NCBI RefSeq assembly: GCF_011761305.1
Contig: NZ_JAAOZC010000009.1
Location: 1 to 64,000 of the forward strand
Origin: Sphingomonas vulcanisoli
Lineage (GTDB): Bacteria; Pseudomonadota; Alphaproteobacteria; Sphingomonadales; Sphingomonadaceae
DNA: 64,000 bases
Reading direction: 5' to 3'
Below are positions 56,507 to 64,000 of this stretch, piece after piece. Position numbers and translations under genes: made by a program. Numbering within the stretch: position 1 is the first letter of the stretch; each line of letters begins with the position of its first letter. Under the pieces are notes generated by a model. The model did not search any database and had not been told where the DNA came from. It was given only the letters and a program-made list of their open reading frames with translations.

Positions 56507-57460
56507 ATGGGCGACAGCATCAAGTTACTGGTTCCCGATTCCCCTGGTGGGATCGACGATCTCTCTGCGCGGCTCGTGTCGCGCCATTTAGGCCGGTTCA
56601 TCGAAGGCAGCCCAACGATCGTGGTCGATTATGAACCGGTCGGCGGCGGGATTGCGCTGGCCAACGGATTTGCCGCCAACGCTCCGCGCGACGGATCGGT
56701 GATCGCGGTCGTGCAGCGTTCGGTGCCGCAACTGGCCATCGAGGGTCATCCAGAAGTCACGTTCGATCCGCTCGCATTCACCTGGCTGGGAAGCCTGTCC
56801 TCGTTCGCCGAGGATGCCTATATGGTCCTCGTCAACGTCGATTATCCCGCATACACCGCCGAGGACCTCAAGACCTTGGCTACCCCGGCTCGGTTTGGGG
56901 CGGTCGGTATCAGTTCGACCAATTACACCATTGCCGCCATCGCCAAGAGCCTGTTCGGCTACAGGCTGGACATCTCGACTGAGTACACCGGGGCGGCCAG
57001 CATCTTCAAAGCGATGCAGGCCGGCGAACTGGACGGTCAGGTCGTTGGCATCAACTCTATCCGGGCCAATCAACCGGCGCTTTGGGAAGGCAAAAAGGTC
57101 CGGCCACTGGTCCAGTTCGGTCGACAGACCCGCCACCCGATCCTGCCCGATGTTCCCACCGGTCGCGAACTTACCAGCGATCCCATCGAGCTTGCGGTCA
57201 TCGATTTTGCGGAATTGCCGTTTCGGATGGCATTGCCGTTCATGGCGCCTCCCGGCGTGCCGGCCGAGCGGGCCAAGATGCTGCAGGATGGCTTTACCAG
57301 GATGATGGCGGACCCGGACTTTCTGGCCGATGCCGAACAGATCAAGCTCGATATCAGTCCGGTCAGCGGCGAAGGCATCAAGCAATTGATTCAGACCGCC
57401 GCGCAAACTCCGCCCGAGGTCATCGCACGATATCGCGCGATGGTTGCGCCGAACACTTAA
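56507..57460 (+). CDS. TctC/Bug-family substrate-binding-like protein without signal peptide
   Basis: 317 aa with the tripartite tricarboxylate receptor fold: IKLLVPDSPGGIDDLSARLVSRHLG, VGGGIALANGFAANAPRDG, and later LPDVPTGRELTSDP and PPGVPAERAKMLQDGF. The family is normally periplasmic with a leader; here the fold begins at residue 4, GAGGAA stands right before the ATG, and no in-frame upstream start exists. No TctA or TctB genes are near. Probably cytoplasmic, with a role other than transport, perhaps binding or transforming a carboxylate. Confidence 0.78.
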   Translation: MGDSIKLLVPDSPGGIDDLSARLVSRHLGRFIEGSPTIVVDYEPVGGGIALANGFAANAPRDGSVIAVVQRSVPQLAIEGHPEVTFDPLAFTWLGSLSSFAEDAYMVLVNVDYPAYTAEDLKTLATPARFGAVGISSTNYTIAAIAKSLFGYRLDISTEYTGAASIFKAMQAGELDGQVVGINSIRANQPALWEGKKVRPLVQFGRQTRHPILPDVPTGRELTSDPIELAVIDFAELPFRMALPFMAPPGVPAERAKMLQDGFTRMMADPDFLADAEQIKLDISPVSGEGIKQLIQTAAQTPPEVIARYRAMVAPNT

Positions 57461-57564
57461 CTCGCCGGCGCTGTCATTCCCGTCGGCGAAGGCAATTATG
57501 GATCAGTCTAACCAAGGCGTTGGCGAGCGACCCAGGTTAGCACCACTGCGGAAGGATAATCGTC

Positions 57565-58329
57565 TTGTTGAAAACGGAGCCGGCAGCGCGGGGTGATCAC
57601 AAAATCGTCGGCCTGATCATGCCGACGACGCGGCCTGATACGATCAACGAGCTGATTCCGATCCTGCCGCGAGGGGTTGGTATCATCCCGGTCTACCTCC
57701 AGTTCCGCCAGGGGACTGCGGATGAATTCCGGGAAGGCTTTGGCGAATATGAGCGGCAGATCGGAATTCTTGCCGATCACGATTGCGATATCATCCATCC
57801 GCTAGGTGCGCCGCCGTTCATGGTGCAAGGTCTGGAGAAGGAAACCGCTCTGGTCGGCGCGTGGCAGCAAACCTATCGTACTCCGATCTTTACGTCAGGC
57901 CAAAATCACGTCCGCGCCTTGCGGGCGCTGAATGTCAAAGCCATCCTGGGCGTCACCTATTTCCTGGGTGATATCAACGATATCTACTCCAAATATTTCG
58001 AGGACGCCGGTTTTGTGGTGACCGGTATGCAAGGCCTGCCTGGGGTCGATTTCGCCAAAGTGCAGGAGGTGCCGTCATCGCAGATCTATGATTTCATCAA
58101 GGCCAGTTTCGAGAAGGCGCCGGCCGAAGCGATCTATATCCTCGGATCCGGTTGGCACACGCTCGATATCGTCGAGCGGCTGGAGCAGGATCTTGGTGTA
58201 CCCGTGATCCATCCGCAAACCGCAAGGGTCTGGGAAATCCAGAAAAGATTGGGAATCGCAGAGCCGCGGGAGGGCTATGGTTCGCTGATGACAAAGCTTC
58301 CGTCAATCCAGGAATTTTCTATCCGGTGA
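57565..58329 (+). CDS. Arylmalonate decarboxylase/maleate isomerase superfamily protein lacking catalytic Cys
   Basis: 254 aa of the Asp/Glu racemase superfamily, nearest to AMDase and maleate isomerase: HPLGAPPFMVQG in the first half and ILGSGWHTLDIVERLEQDLG followed by VIHPQTARVWEIQKRLG in the second. Neither half has Cys where these enzymes carry nucleophiles; the only Cys is in ADHDCDII, just before the first site. Start is TTG at 57565 (a second TTG at 57568), with GGAAGG 9 bases upstream; no ATG or GTG fits. Last gene of the hydantoinase operon. Confidence 0.75.
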   Translation: MLKTEPAARGDHKIVGLIMPTTRPDTINELIPILPRGVGIIPVYLQFRQGTADEFREGFGEYERQIGILADHDCDIIHPLGAPPFMVQGLEKETALVGAWQQTYRTPIFTSGQNHVRALRALNVKAILGVTYFLGDINDIYSKYFEDAGFVVTGMQGLPGVDFAKVQEVPSSQIYDFIKASFEKAPAEAIYILGSGWHTLDIVERLEQDLGVPVIHPQTARVWEIQKRLGIAEPREGYGSLMTKLPSIQEFSIR

Positions 58330-58383
58330 TGCGAACGGCGCAGAAAAACCGGCTCTTGCTTCTAGTGGCTCGCTTAGCTCGGA

Positions 58384-59118
58384 TTATTGACCTGCGCGCG
58401 CACGCTTTGCCTGTTCGCACCACAGATCCCATGCCCGGTTCATCTGACCATCGTTGGTCGCCGCTGCGGCGCGGCCTTCGGCTTCGGTCAGATAATTGAC
58501 CGGCCCGATTGCCATCGCTTGCAGCTGGATGCGGGCATTGATTTCCGTGTAAACGGCACGGAACACGGCTTGGCGCAGGGAAATACCCACAACGGTTACG
58601 CCGTGTCCGCGCATCAGCACCGCAGCGGAATCGCCCAGCGTGCCGGCCAGCGCCTTCCCCAGGCCAGCGTCACTGATCAGCAGATCGGTCTCATCGCCGC
58701 GGACATCGCGGATTTCGAAGACGGGGGTCGCGACACCCAGAAATCCGCCCATGTGGCAGACCGATCGCAGTGGCGCGGCAGTGGTAACGCCTAGCGGTAG
58801 CACCGAATGCGAGTGACTATGGACGATGCCCATCACTTCGGGCCGGGCGGCGTAAATTTCGCCATGGATGAAGCGTTCGAGGAAGGAGCGGTGCTCACCC
58901 TGCGTCACGATCCGGCTGTCCAGATCGAGTTCGAGGATATCGTCGGCCGTGACACGTTCGGGCGCCATATTGCGCGCCAGCAAATAATGGTCGGGCCTTT
59001 CGGGATGACGCATGCTGACGTGACCGAACCCGTCCAGAACGTGCTGATGCGCCAGAATATGATTGGCGAGCGCGAGGTCTTCGAAAGAGTCGCGCAGGAC
59101 GGCCGACGACGCGCTCAT
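58384..59118 (-). CDS. Class II aldolase/adducin-family protein
   Basis: 244 aa with zinc ligands in GIVHSHSHSVLPLG and MRGHGVTVVG, and HGEIYAARPEV before them. Members cleave or form C-C bonds or decarboxylate hydroxy acids. It starts opposite the cupin gene and ends toward the AMDase-like gene. A role in breaking the ring-cleavage product, or in decarboxylation, is possible. Confidence 0.83.
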   Translation of the reverse strand: MSASSAVLRDSFEDLALANHILAHQHVLDGFGHVSMRHPERPDHYLLARNMAPERVTADDILELDLDSRIVTQGEHRSFLERFIHGEIYAARPEVMGIVHSHSHSVLPLGVTTAAPLRSVCHMGGFLGVATPVFEIRDVRGDETDLLISDAGLGKALAGTLGDSAAVLMRGHGVTVVGISLRQAVFRAVYTEINARIQLQAMAIGPVNYLTEAEGRAAAATNDGQMNRAWDLWCEQAKRARAGQ

Positions 59119-59203
59119 GGTTACGATATTCCCGCCATCTTCAAGCTATGAGGTTTCGCGCTATCGTTGCGCGGAAAACGGCGCAAGGCTGGGGGACGAC
59201 CGG

Positions 59204-59226
59204 AGAATACCTTGGTGGGTTATTCT
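59204..59226. promoter_or_regulatory. Inverted repeat in the gap between aldolase and cupin genes
   Basis: AGAATA (59204-59209), 11 bases, TATTCT (59221-59226) is a perfect dyad in the 335-bp divergent gap 59119-59453. A regulator site for one or both genes is likely. The rest of the gap shows no gene. Confidence 0.45.
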
Positions 59227-59453
59227 GAAAGTCCTCTCTATAGATGAGAATTGGCACTTGAGTCTGTCGATCCAAGCCTTCTCTCGGCGACGTCAAACGG
59301 GCATGATTTGTTGATGCAGCGCGGCCACCCAAATTAGCGCCTCGGATGTCTTCGCTGCTGTTCGACGTGGTCGACCGGAAACAGTTGGCTCGGCTTCGTT
59401 CGGACAGCCTGCGGCATCGCGTGCAGGCCTCAACAACCGGAGAGGAAATCATC

Positions 59454-59903
59454 ATGAGCGTTCTGGATCCCACGCTGGACCCCGTTCAGTTCCGCATTGA
59501 AACCGACCTTCCCGAAGGTTCGAACAAGAAGGTGTCTATACTGTCGCGGACCGATCGGGTCGTGGCGGCGGTGCAGGTGATCAAGAGCGGGGGTGAGAAC
59601 AATCTCCATTCGCATCGGCATCTGGACGGCGTGTGGACAGTGCTGGCCGGTCGCGCCAAATTTTATGGTCCAGGCGACGTGATCATGGCCGATCTTGGTC
59701 CGTTCGAAGGAATCCTGATCCCGCGCGGCGTGCAATATTGGTTCGAGAGCGGCGACGAGAGCCAAGTCCTCGTGATCCATCAGGTCGAGGCGTCGGACAT
59801 CGCGATGCTGTCCATCCAGGACATCATCAAGGACCGGATTAATCACGAAGCGCCGAAAGAATCGCTGAAGTCGACGCTGGTAGCCTCCGGGGCAGGCGAA
59901 TAA
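59454..59903 (+). CDS. Cupin-fold protein
   Basis: 149-aa single-domain cupin. NLHSHRHLDGVWTVLAGRAKFYG is cupin motif 1 with the metal-binding His; GILIPRGVQYWFES and VLVIHQVEA resemble motif 2. Could be a dioxygenase, isomerase or sensor of an acid. GGAGAGGAAA stands before ATG 59454; longer in-frame starts lack this. A strong terminator follows. Confidence 0.78.
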   Translation: MSVLDPTLDPVQFRIETDLPEGSNKKVSILSRTDRVVAAVQVIKSGGENNLHSHRHLDGVWTVLAGRAKFYGPGDVIMADLGPFEGILIPRGVQYWFESGDESQVLVIHQVEASDIAMLSIQDIIKDRINHEAPKESLKSTLVASGAGE

Positions 59904-59940
59904 CTGCATCGGGCGTAAGCCCAGCAATTTCACCATCAGG

Positions 59941-59973
59941 AGCGCTCCGGGCACTTTGCTCGGAGCGCTTTTT
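59941..59973 (+). terminator. Rho-independent terminator after the cupin gene
   Basis: AGCGCTCCG (59941-59949) and CGGAGCGCT (59961-59969) form a perfect 9-bp stem with an 11-base loop, followed by TTTTT. The gene on the other strand ends at 60032. Confidence 0.85.
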
Positions 59974-60031
59974 GATTCGGGCGACCGCGCTGCCGTTGGG
60001 CCTGGCGGATCCTCGTTGAGATCCTGCCAGC

Positions 60032-61021
60032 CTAGATCTTGAATGTTTCCAGCGTGTTCGGCGCGAACAGTTCCTCCGGCTCCAACGGGCGGTGGAGCAC
60101 ACCCTGCTCGTGGGCGTAGGTCAGGAAGGCCTCCAGCGTTGTCCGGTTCGGGGCAATGCCATAGGGAAAGTAATCGTCGGGCATGGTTTCCATCGCGCGA
60201 CGGGCGTGTTCGGCACCCCATGGAATGGGGAAGCGAGAGGCGTTGAAATCGAGCGCCCGCGCAACGCTGCGGTCCTTGGCTTCCTCAAGGCATTTGTACA
60301 ATTCTCCCGCGATCCAGGGATTGCGTTCGTAGACTTCGCGGCGAAACACCACCGTGTGCATGATCGGGAAGATGCGGGTTTCCCGAAAGTAATCCTGTTC
60401 TACGGAAAGGAAATCGCCGATCAGGCGCTTCACGCGAGGATCGCCCTGTTCCACGCTATGGGGCGGATGAGCGGATAGAACCGCATCGACTTCACCCGAC
60501 AGCAGCATGGCGTTCAGTGACGTGTCCGGACGCCTTTCAATGGTGATGCCCTTGGGCAGGGCCAGCGCGACTTTCTCACCACGGCCCGGTTGATTGACGC
60601 TCGCCTGCACCCAGTCGATCGAAGCAAGGTCTAGGCCGTATTGGTGGGCAAGAAAGCCGCGCGAATAGACGGCGGCGGTCTGCGCCCATTCGGGCAAACC
60701 GACCCGACGCCCGACGAGATCCTGAGGTGTCCGCAGCGGCGTGTCGCTGCGGACATAGATCGAGGAGTGGCGATGCATGCGCGAGGGGAAAACGGGAATG
60801 GCGATCAGATCGCATCCTCCCTGCGATACCAGCGAGGAATATTTGGCCATCGAGATTTCGGATGCGTCAAATTCGCGATACTTCAAGGTGCGAAAGAATA
60901 TCTCTTCGACCTGAAGCGTAAGGACCGTCAGGTCGATGCCTTCGGGCCGAACGACCCCGGAGGCCAAATCGCGGACGTGATCATAATCGCTCAATGCGAT
61001 GGTGAGGGGAATCCGAGTCAT
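60032..61021 (-). CDS. 4,5-dihydroxyphthalate decarboxylase-like protein
   Basis: 329 aa with a periplasmic-binding-type fold but no signal peptide, as in the enzyme Pht5. SDYDHVRDLASGVV, EEIFFRTLKYREFDASEISMAKY (read in two parts), FPSRMHRHSSIYV, GLPEWAQTAAVYSRG and HPPHS match the decarboxylase family closely. It would remove a carboxyl group from a dihydroxylated aromatic diacid. ATG 61021 has AAGGAC upstream. Divergent from the phthalate dioxygenase-like gene, which fits a shared pathway. Confidence 0.82.
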   Translation of the reverse strand: MTRIPLTIALSDYDHVRDLASGVVRPEGIDLTVLTLQVEEIFFRTLKYREFDASEISMAKYSSLVSQGGCDLIAIPVFPSRMHRHSSIYVRSDTPLRTPQDLVGRRVGLPEWAQTAAVYSRGFLAHQYGLDLASIDWVQASVNQPGRGEKVALALPKGITIERRPDTSLNAMLLSGEVDAVLSAHPPHSVEQGDPRVKRLIGDFLSVEQDYFRETRIFPIMHTVVFRREVYERNPWIAGELYKCLEEAKDRSVARALDFNASRFPIPWGAEHARRAMETMPDDYFPYGIAPNRTTLEAFLTYAHEQGVLHRPLEPEELFAPNTLETFKI

Positions 61022-61205
61022 CCGGGACTTGTCCTTATAGGCATCGGTTTGAGCAAAGCAGGCGTAGCGAAGAGCCCGCCAGCATGGCCCTCGGGGCGAG
61101 GCCACGTGACGATGCAGGAAGTGAACTCATCGATCCGAGGCGCTTCGAGGTGCCCTCCAGCACGTAGCGAATCGGCTTTCAAGAGCGGAATACACATCTG
61201 CAGAA

Positions 61206-61232
61206 TTGACCGTCAACCATTCCATCTGACGG
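61206..61232. promoter_or_regulatory. Palindromes in the divergent gap 61022-61330
   Basis: TTGAC-C-GTCAA (61206-61216) is a perfect dyad. CCGTC (61210-61214) and GACGG (61228-61232) form a second. These stand near the middle of the 309-bp gap between the two divergent genes and may bind a shared regulator. Nothing else is apparent in the gap. Confidence 0.45.
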
Positions 61233-61330
61233 AACACGAAGCGCTTGCCAGAACATTGGCATGGCGATAAATCGACTTCAGTTCGTTGTCGGCCAGGCTG
61301 AGGCTGGCGCGCTATCGGCGAGGTTTTGTG

Positions 61331-62692
61331 ATGCTCACCCCGGAAATGAACGACCGACTGACCCGCGTTGGGCCCGGCACTCCGTGCGGCGAGCTGATGC
61401 GTCGCTATTGGATCCCGATCGCACCGGTCAGCCAGCTCGATGAAAATCCGGTGCGGAAAATTCGCATGCTGGGGGAAGATCTTGTCCTCTATCGCAACAC
61501 GTCCGGCGGCCTCGGATTGATTGGCGATCGTTGTCTGCACCGGCTGGTCGATCTGCAATACGGCATTCCCGACGAGCGCGGCCTGCGCTGCCCCTACCAT
61601 GGCTGGCTGTTTGGCGAGACCGGCAAATGCCTTGAACGGCCGATGGAAGCGAAGCCCGAGGCCGATATCGGCCGATCGTTAAAGGGCTATCCGGTCGAGG
61701 AACTGGGCGGCCTCGTGTTTGCCTATATGGGGCCGCTGCCGGCGCCGGCGCTGCCGCGATGGGATCTCTTCGTTTGGCCCAACGCCATCCGTCAAATCGC
61801 CGTGCAGGTCATCGATTGCAACTGGCTGCAATGCCAGGAAAATACCGGTGATCCTACGCACAGCGCATGGGCGCACGGGCACATGTTCAACTATGTGCTC
61901 AATCGCAAAGGCGAAACGGATCGGATGCAGGACAAGGTCCACACCATCCATACGCGCAAGGCGGTGGGCGTAGGCATCAAGGAAATCTACGCCTCGCAGA
62001 CCAAGCACGGCTTCCGCAAGGGCATAAAATATTCGACCGAACTCGGCGCGGAAAAGGACGAAACCAAAGAGCATTCGACGGTCATATTCCCGTTCTACAC
62101 CCAAACCGGCAAGACGGGTGCGCCGCGCAGCGAATATCAGATCCGTGTGCCCATGGATGATACTCATACCTATCACATCTGTTATCAGGTCTATGCTGCG
62201 CCTGAAGGGATGCAGGCGCCTGAACAGACATCGATTCCCTATTATACGCCGCCGACCATCGATGCCGATGGCAATCCGATCCTCGATTATGTGCTGGCGC
62301 AGGATGCGGTGACGTGGAAGGCGCAGGGCCCTATCGCCGATCGTTCGTCCGAACTGCTCGGGCGCACCGACATTCCGATCGTCGTACTGCGCCGGCAATT
62401 GGACGAGCAGATCACCCGAGTAGAACAAGGCAAGGCGCCGATGAATACCTGGGCGGAATCGCCGCCTATCATTTATGGCAAGGGTTCGCCGCCGGACCTT
62501 TCGCAGCCTTTGCTGCGCCACACGTTCCGCGGTCTCTATCATCTTGGCTTCGGCAATGACGATGCCGATCGCTATGGTCCGCTGTTCGAAACGGTCAAGG
62601 AACTTCACCGGGAGATAGAAGCGTTCCAGCTTGGGCGGGCTGCTGCGCAGGATGTGAAGGCTGCTGCTCTTGCCGAGGCCGGCGAACACTAA
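61331..62692 (+). CDS. Phthalate 4,5-dioxygenase-like Rieske oxygenase
   Basis: 453 aa. RCLHRLVDLQYG and RCPYHGWLFG hold the Rieske cluster; NWLQCQENTGDPTHSAWAHGH is the mononuclear iron site. The opening MLTPEMNDRLTRVGPGTPCGELMRRYW is typical of the phthalate 4,5-dioxygenase/OphA2-Pht3 kind, which needs only a reductase and no beta subunit. Start ATG 61331 (GTG 61328 also possible). No reductase (Pht2 type) or dihydrodiol dehydrogenase (Pht4 type) is present, so whether it acts on phthalate is open. Confidence 0.82.
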   Translation: MLTPEMNDRLTRVGPGTPCGELMRRYWIPIAPVSQLDENPVRKIRMLGEDLVLYRNTSGGLGLIGDRCLHRLVDLQYGIPDERGLRCPYHGWLFGETGKCLERPMEAKPEADIGRSLKGYPVEELGGLVFAYMGPLPAPALPRWDLFVWPNAIRQIAVQVIDCNWLQCQENTGDPTHSAWAHGHMFNYVLNRKGETDRMQDKVHTIHTRKAVGVGIKEIYASQTKHGFRKGIKYSTELGAEKDETKEHSTVIFPFYTQTGKTGAPRSEYQIRVPMDDTHTYHICYQVYAAPEGMQAPEQTSIPYYTPPTIDADGNPILDYVLAQDAVTWKAQGPIADRSSELLGRTDIPIVVLRRQLDEQITRVEQGKAPMNTWAESPPIIYGKGSPPDLSQPLLRHTFRGLYHLGFGNDDADRYGPLFETVKELHREIEAFQLGRAAAQDVKAAALAEAGEH

Positions 62693-62730
62693 GGCCGGGT
62701 TCGGGCGATCGGCCCGCCGCTGCGCGGAGA

Positions 62731-62952
62731 ATGAACTTGGCACGTGAGGCTATCGATAATGAGCGTGCGGCGGCCGCGACGATCCAGCGTCTGCTGGACG
62801 AGATTGGTGGCATTCCGGCGCATGTAGATTTCGAGGATGCCTCCGGCGGAGACATCGTCGCGCGGATCGCGTTCGATGACGATTCGAGCGAGATCATTTG
62901 CCAGTTAAGCCGCGAAGGCGATCTGATCGCCGCGCGATTGATCGAGCCCTGA
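62731..62952 (+). CDS. Small acidic protein of unknown function
   Basis: 73 aa, no signal peptide, rich in Asp and Glu (ISFDDDSS-like acidic patch in the middle), probably soluble. GCGGAGA precedes the ATG. Lies between the dioxygenase and the aldo-keto reductase with 3 bases to the latter, so it is likely cotranscribed. No family recognised. Confidence 0.55.
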   Translation: MNLAREAIDNERAAAATIQRLLDEIGGIPAHVDFEDASGGDIVARIAFDDDSSEIICQLSREGDLIAARLIEP

Positions 62953-62955
62953 ATC

Positions 62956-63954
62956 ATGCGTTATCGTGAAATTCCCGGCACGGGCGTGATCCTATCGAAA
63001 ATCGGCTTTGGTTGTGGCGGCAACGCCGGGTTGATGATCCGCGGCTCGGCCGCCGAACAGCGAAAGGTGATCGCCCGGGCGCTGGAACTAGGGATTAACT
63101 ACTTCGATGTCGCGCCTGATTACGGCGCTGGCCGAGCGGAACAGGCGTTGGGCGATGCGCTGGCCGTGCTTGGCGCGCGTGAGACCATAATTACTACCAA
63201 GGTGGAAATACGAAGCAGCGATCTTCCCGATATCGCCGGTCACATCGAGCGTTCGGCCCGCGAAAGCCAGCGCCGCCTTGGGCGCGAGCGGATCGACGTC
63301 CTGCAGATCCACAACGGACCTACCGCCTCACCGCCACCAATGGCAAACGGCGATTATCACCATCTCTGGATCGAACACTTCCTCCGACCGGGTGGTGCGG
63401 TGGAGGGATTGCAACGTCTGTTGCGTGACGGAACGGTTGGCCATGTCGGCTTCGTGTGCCGCGGCGAAGACGTGAACGAAGTTCGCCGGCTGCTCGAAAC
63501 CGGCGTATTCAGCCTGATCAACCTCAACTTCAGCCTGATCAATCCTTCCGCCGCGGCCTCTGGTCCGGTGTTCCACGGCGAACGGGACCATGGCGGGGTG
63601 ATCGATGTAGCCAAGGCCGCCGGGTGCGGCGTTGCGGTGTTCAGCCCGCTGGCGGGAGGGCTGCTCTCGGGCGAGATTACGCCCAATCCGCTTTCCCGAC
63701 CGCGCCGCGGCGCCCCTTCGGCTGTTGAGCGCGCAGAGCGCTTCGCCGTCCTCGCCCGGTCCGAGCGTAGTATGGCTCAGGCTGCCTACCAATTCGTGTT
63801 GGATCATCCCGGCGTCACCACCGCGATCGGTGGCTTTTCGTCGATCGAGCAGCTCGAGGAAATTGCCGCCCCCGGCATCGCGTGTCTATCGGCTGCTGAC
63901 AGGGAGCAAATCGGAGAAATCTGGCGCTCCTCGTCAGGAGCTGTACCGGCGTGA
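62956..63954 (+). CDS. Aldo-keto reductase family oxidoreductase
   Basis: 332 aa, (beta/alpha)8 barrel. Catalytic residues are visible: Asp and Tyr in INYFDVAPDYGAGRAEQALG, Lys in IITTKVEI, His in LQIHNG. The NADP site near the end fits IGGFSSIEQLEEI. A reduction of an aldehyde or use as a dihydrodiol dehydrogenase substitute after the dioxygenase is possible. Its stop overlaps the start of the next gene. Confidence 0.83.
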   Translation: MRYREIPGTGVILSKIGFGCGGNAGLMIRGSAAEQRKVIARALELGINYFDVAPDYGAGRAEQALGDALAVLGARETIITTKVEIRSSDLPDIAGHIERSARESQRRLGRERIDVLQIHNGPTASPPPMANGDYHHLWIEHFLRPGGAVEGLQRLLRDGTVGHVGFVCRGEDVNEVRRLLETGVFSLINLNFSLINPSAAASGPVFHGERDHGGVIDVAKAAGCGVAVFSPLAGGLLSGEITPNPLSRPRRGAPSAVERAERFAVLARSERSMAQAAYQFVLDHPGVTTAIGGFSSIEQLEEIAAPGIACLSAADREQIGEIWRSSSGAVPA

Positions 63955-64000
63955 ACGCTGATCTCCCGCCCGTTCCGGATGTCGACGCGCTTTCGCTCGT
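63951..64000 (+). CDS. Start of a further gene, cut by the window edge
   Basis: A GTG at 63951 overlaps the aldo-keto reductase stop as GTGA and opens a frame that continues to the end of the window (beginning MNADLPPVPDVDALSL). Too short to name. The overlap is the same kind of coupling seen elsewhere in the window. Confidence 0.5.
   Translation, partial: MNADLPPVPDVDALSL

Overview
The window looks like chromosomal DNA of a sphingomonad (Alphaproteobacteria, Sphingomonadales). The evidence is high GC, two TonB-dependent receptors, a DUF1192 protein divergent from a quinone oxidoreductase, and above all a protocatechuate 4,5-cleavage gene set (ligI, ligU, ligK, ligJ, ligA, ligB, ligC) of the type described in Sphingobium sp. 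SYK-6. Assignments come from reading motifs and recalled family features; no database search was run.

Positions 1-20000 are mostly general genes: an S24-type repressor with a nested operator-like palindrome, two small coupled genes leading into topoisomerase IB, an MscS-type channel, a split-barrel flavin-type protein, a dipeptide epimerase, an intracellular PHA depolymerase, an ABC exporter, a nucleotidyltransferase-fold protein, a Thr-rich secreted protein, an alpha-amino acid ester hydrolase, a quinone oxidoreductase and clpA. Inside this block (10178-13750) is an array of four secreted paralogues of unknown function. Squeezed between two of them is a 49-codon in-frame remnant of a fifth copy.

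Positions 20025-30391 hold a nearly complete route from 4-hydroxybenzoate (PobA) and probably a methoxylated aromatic acid (VanA-type Rieske oxygenase) through protocatechuate (LigAB), LigC, LigI, LigU, LigJ and LigK to central metabolites. ligK-ligU-ligI run leftward. A LysR-type regulator with two HTH domains, a DUF1932 dehydrogenase, ligJ, the Rieske gene, ligAB, ligC and pobA run rightward, most with overlapping stop and start codons.

Positions 30392-38500 carry a TonB receptor, a ThDP-dependent enzyme, an alpha/beta hydrolase with His in the nucleophile position, and an SDR. The receptor and ThDP promoters share the same 10-bp palindrome. The block ends in a scar: a start-less thiolase fragment followed by a frameshifted AlpA-like remnant.

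Positions 38522-64000 form a second, less familiar aromatic-catabolism region. A leftward set (TonB receptor, Rieske oxygenase, MFS transporter, meta-cleavage-type hydrolase, second Rieske oxygenase, class III extradiol dioxygenase) meets a rightward pair of extradiol-family proteins, the first of which has lost the residues expected to bind metal. The two Rieske genes share a 456-bp block, identical but for one silent base, that covers only the Rieske domain. To the right, a LysR regulator diverges from a hydantoinase A/B-type operon with two dehydrogenases, a TctC-like protein without a signal peptide and an arylmalonate decarboxylase/maleate isomerase-superfamily protein without the expected cysteines. 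The region ends with a class II aldolase, a cupin, a 4,5-dihydroxyphthalate decarboxylase-like protein, a phthalate 4,5-dioxygenase-like Rieske oxygenase and an aldo-keto reductase. No ferredoxin, reductase or oxygenase beta-subunit gene is in the window for any of the four Rieske proteins. The substrate of this second region cannot be read from the sequence; uptake, ring hydroxylation, meta-cleavage and hydrolysis are the steps inferred.
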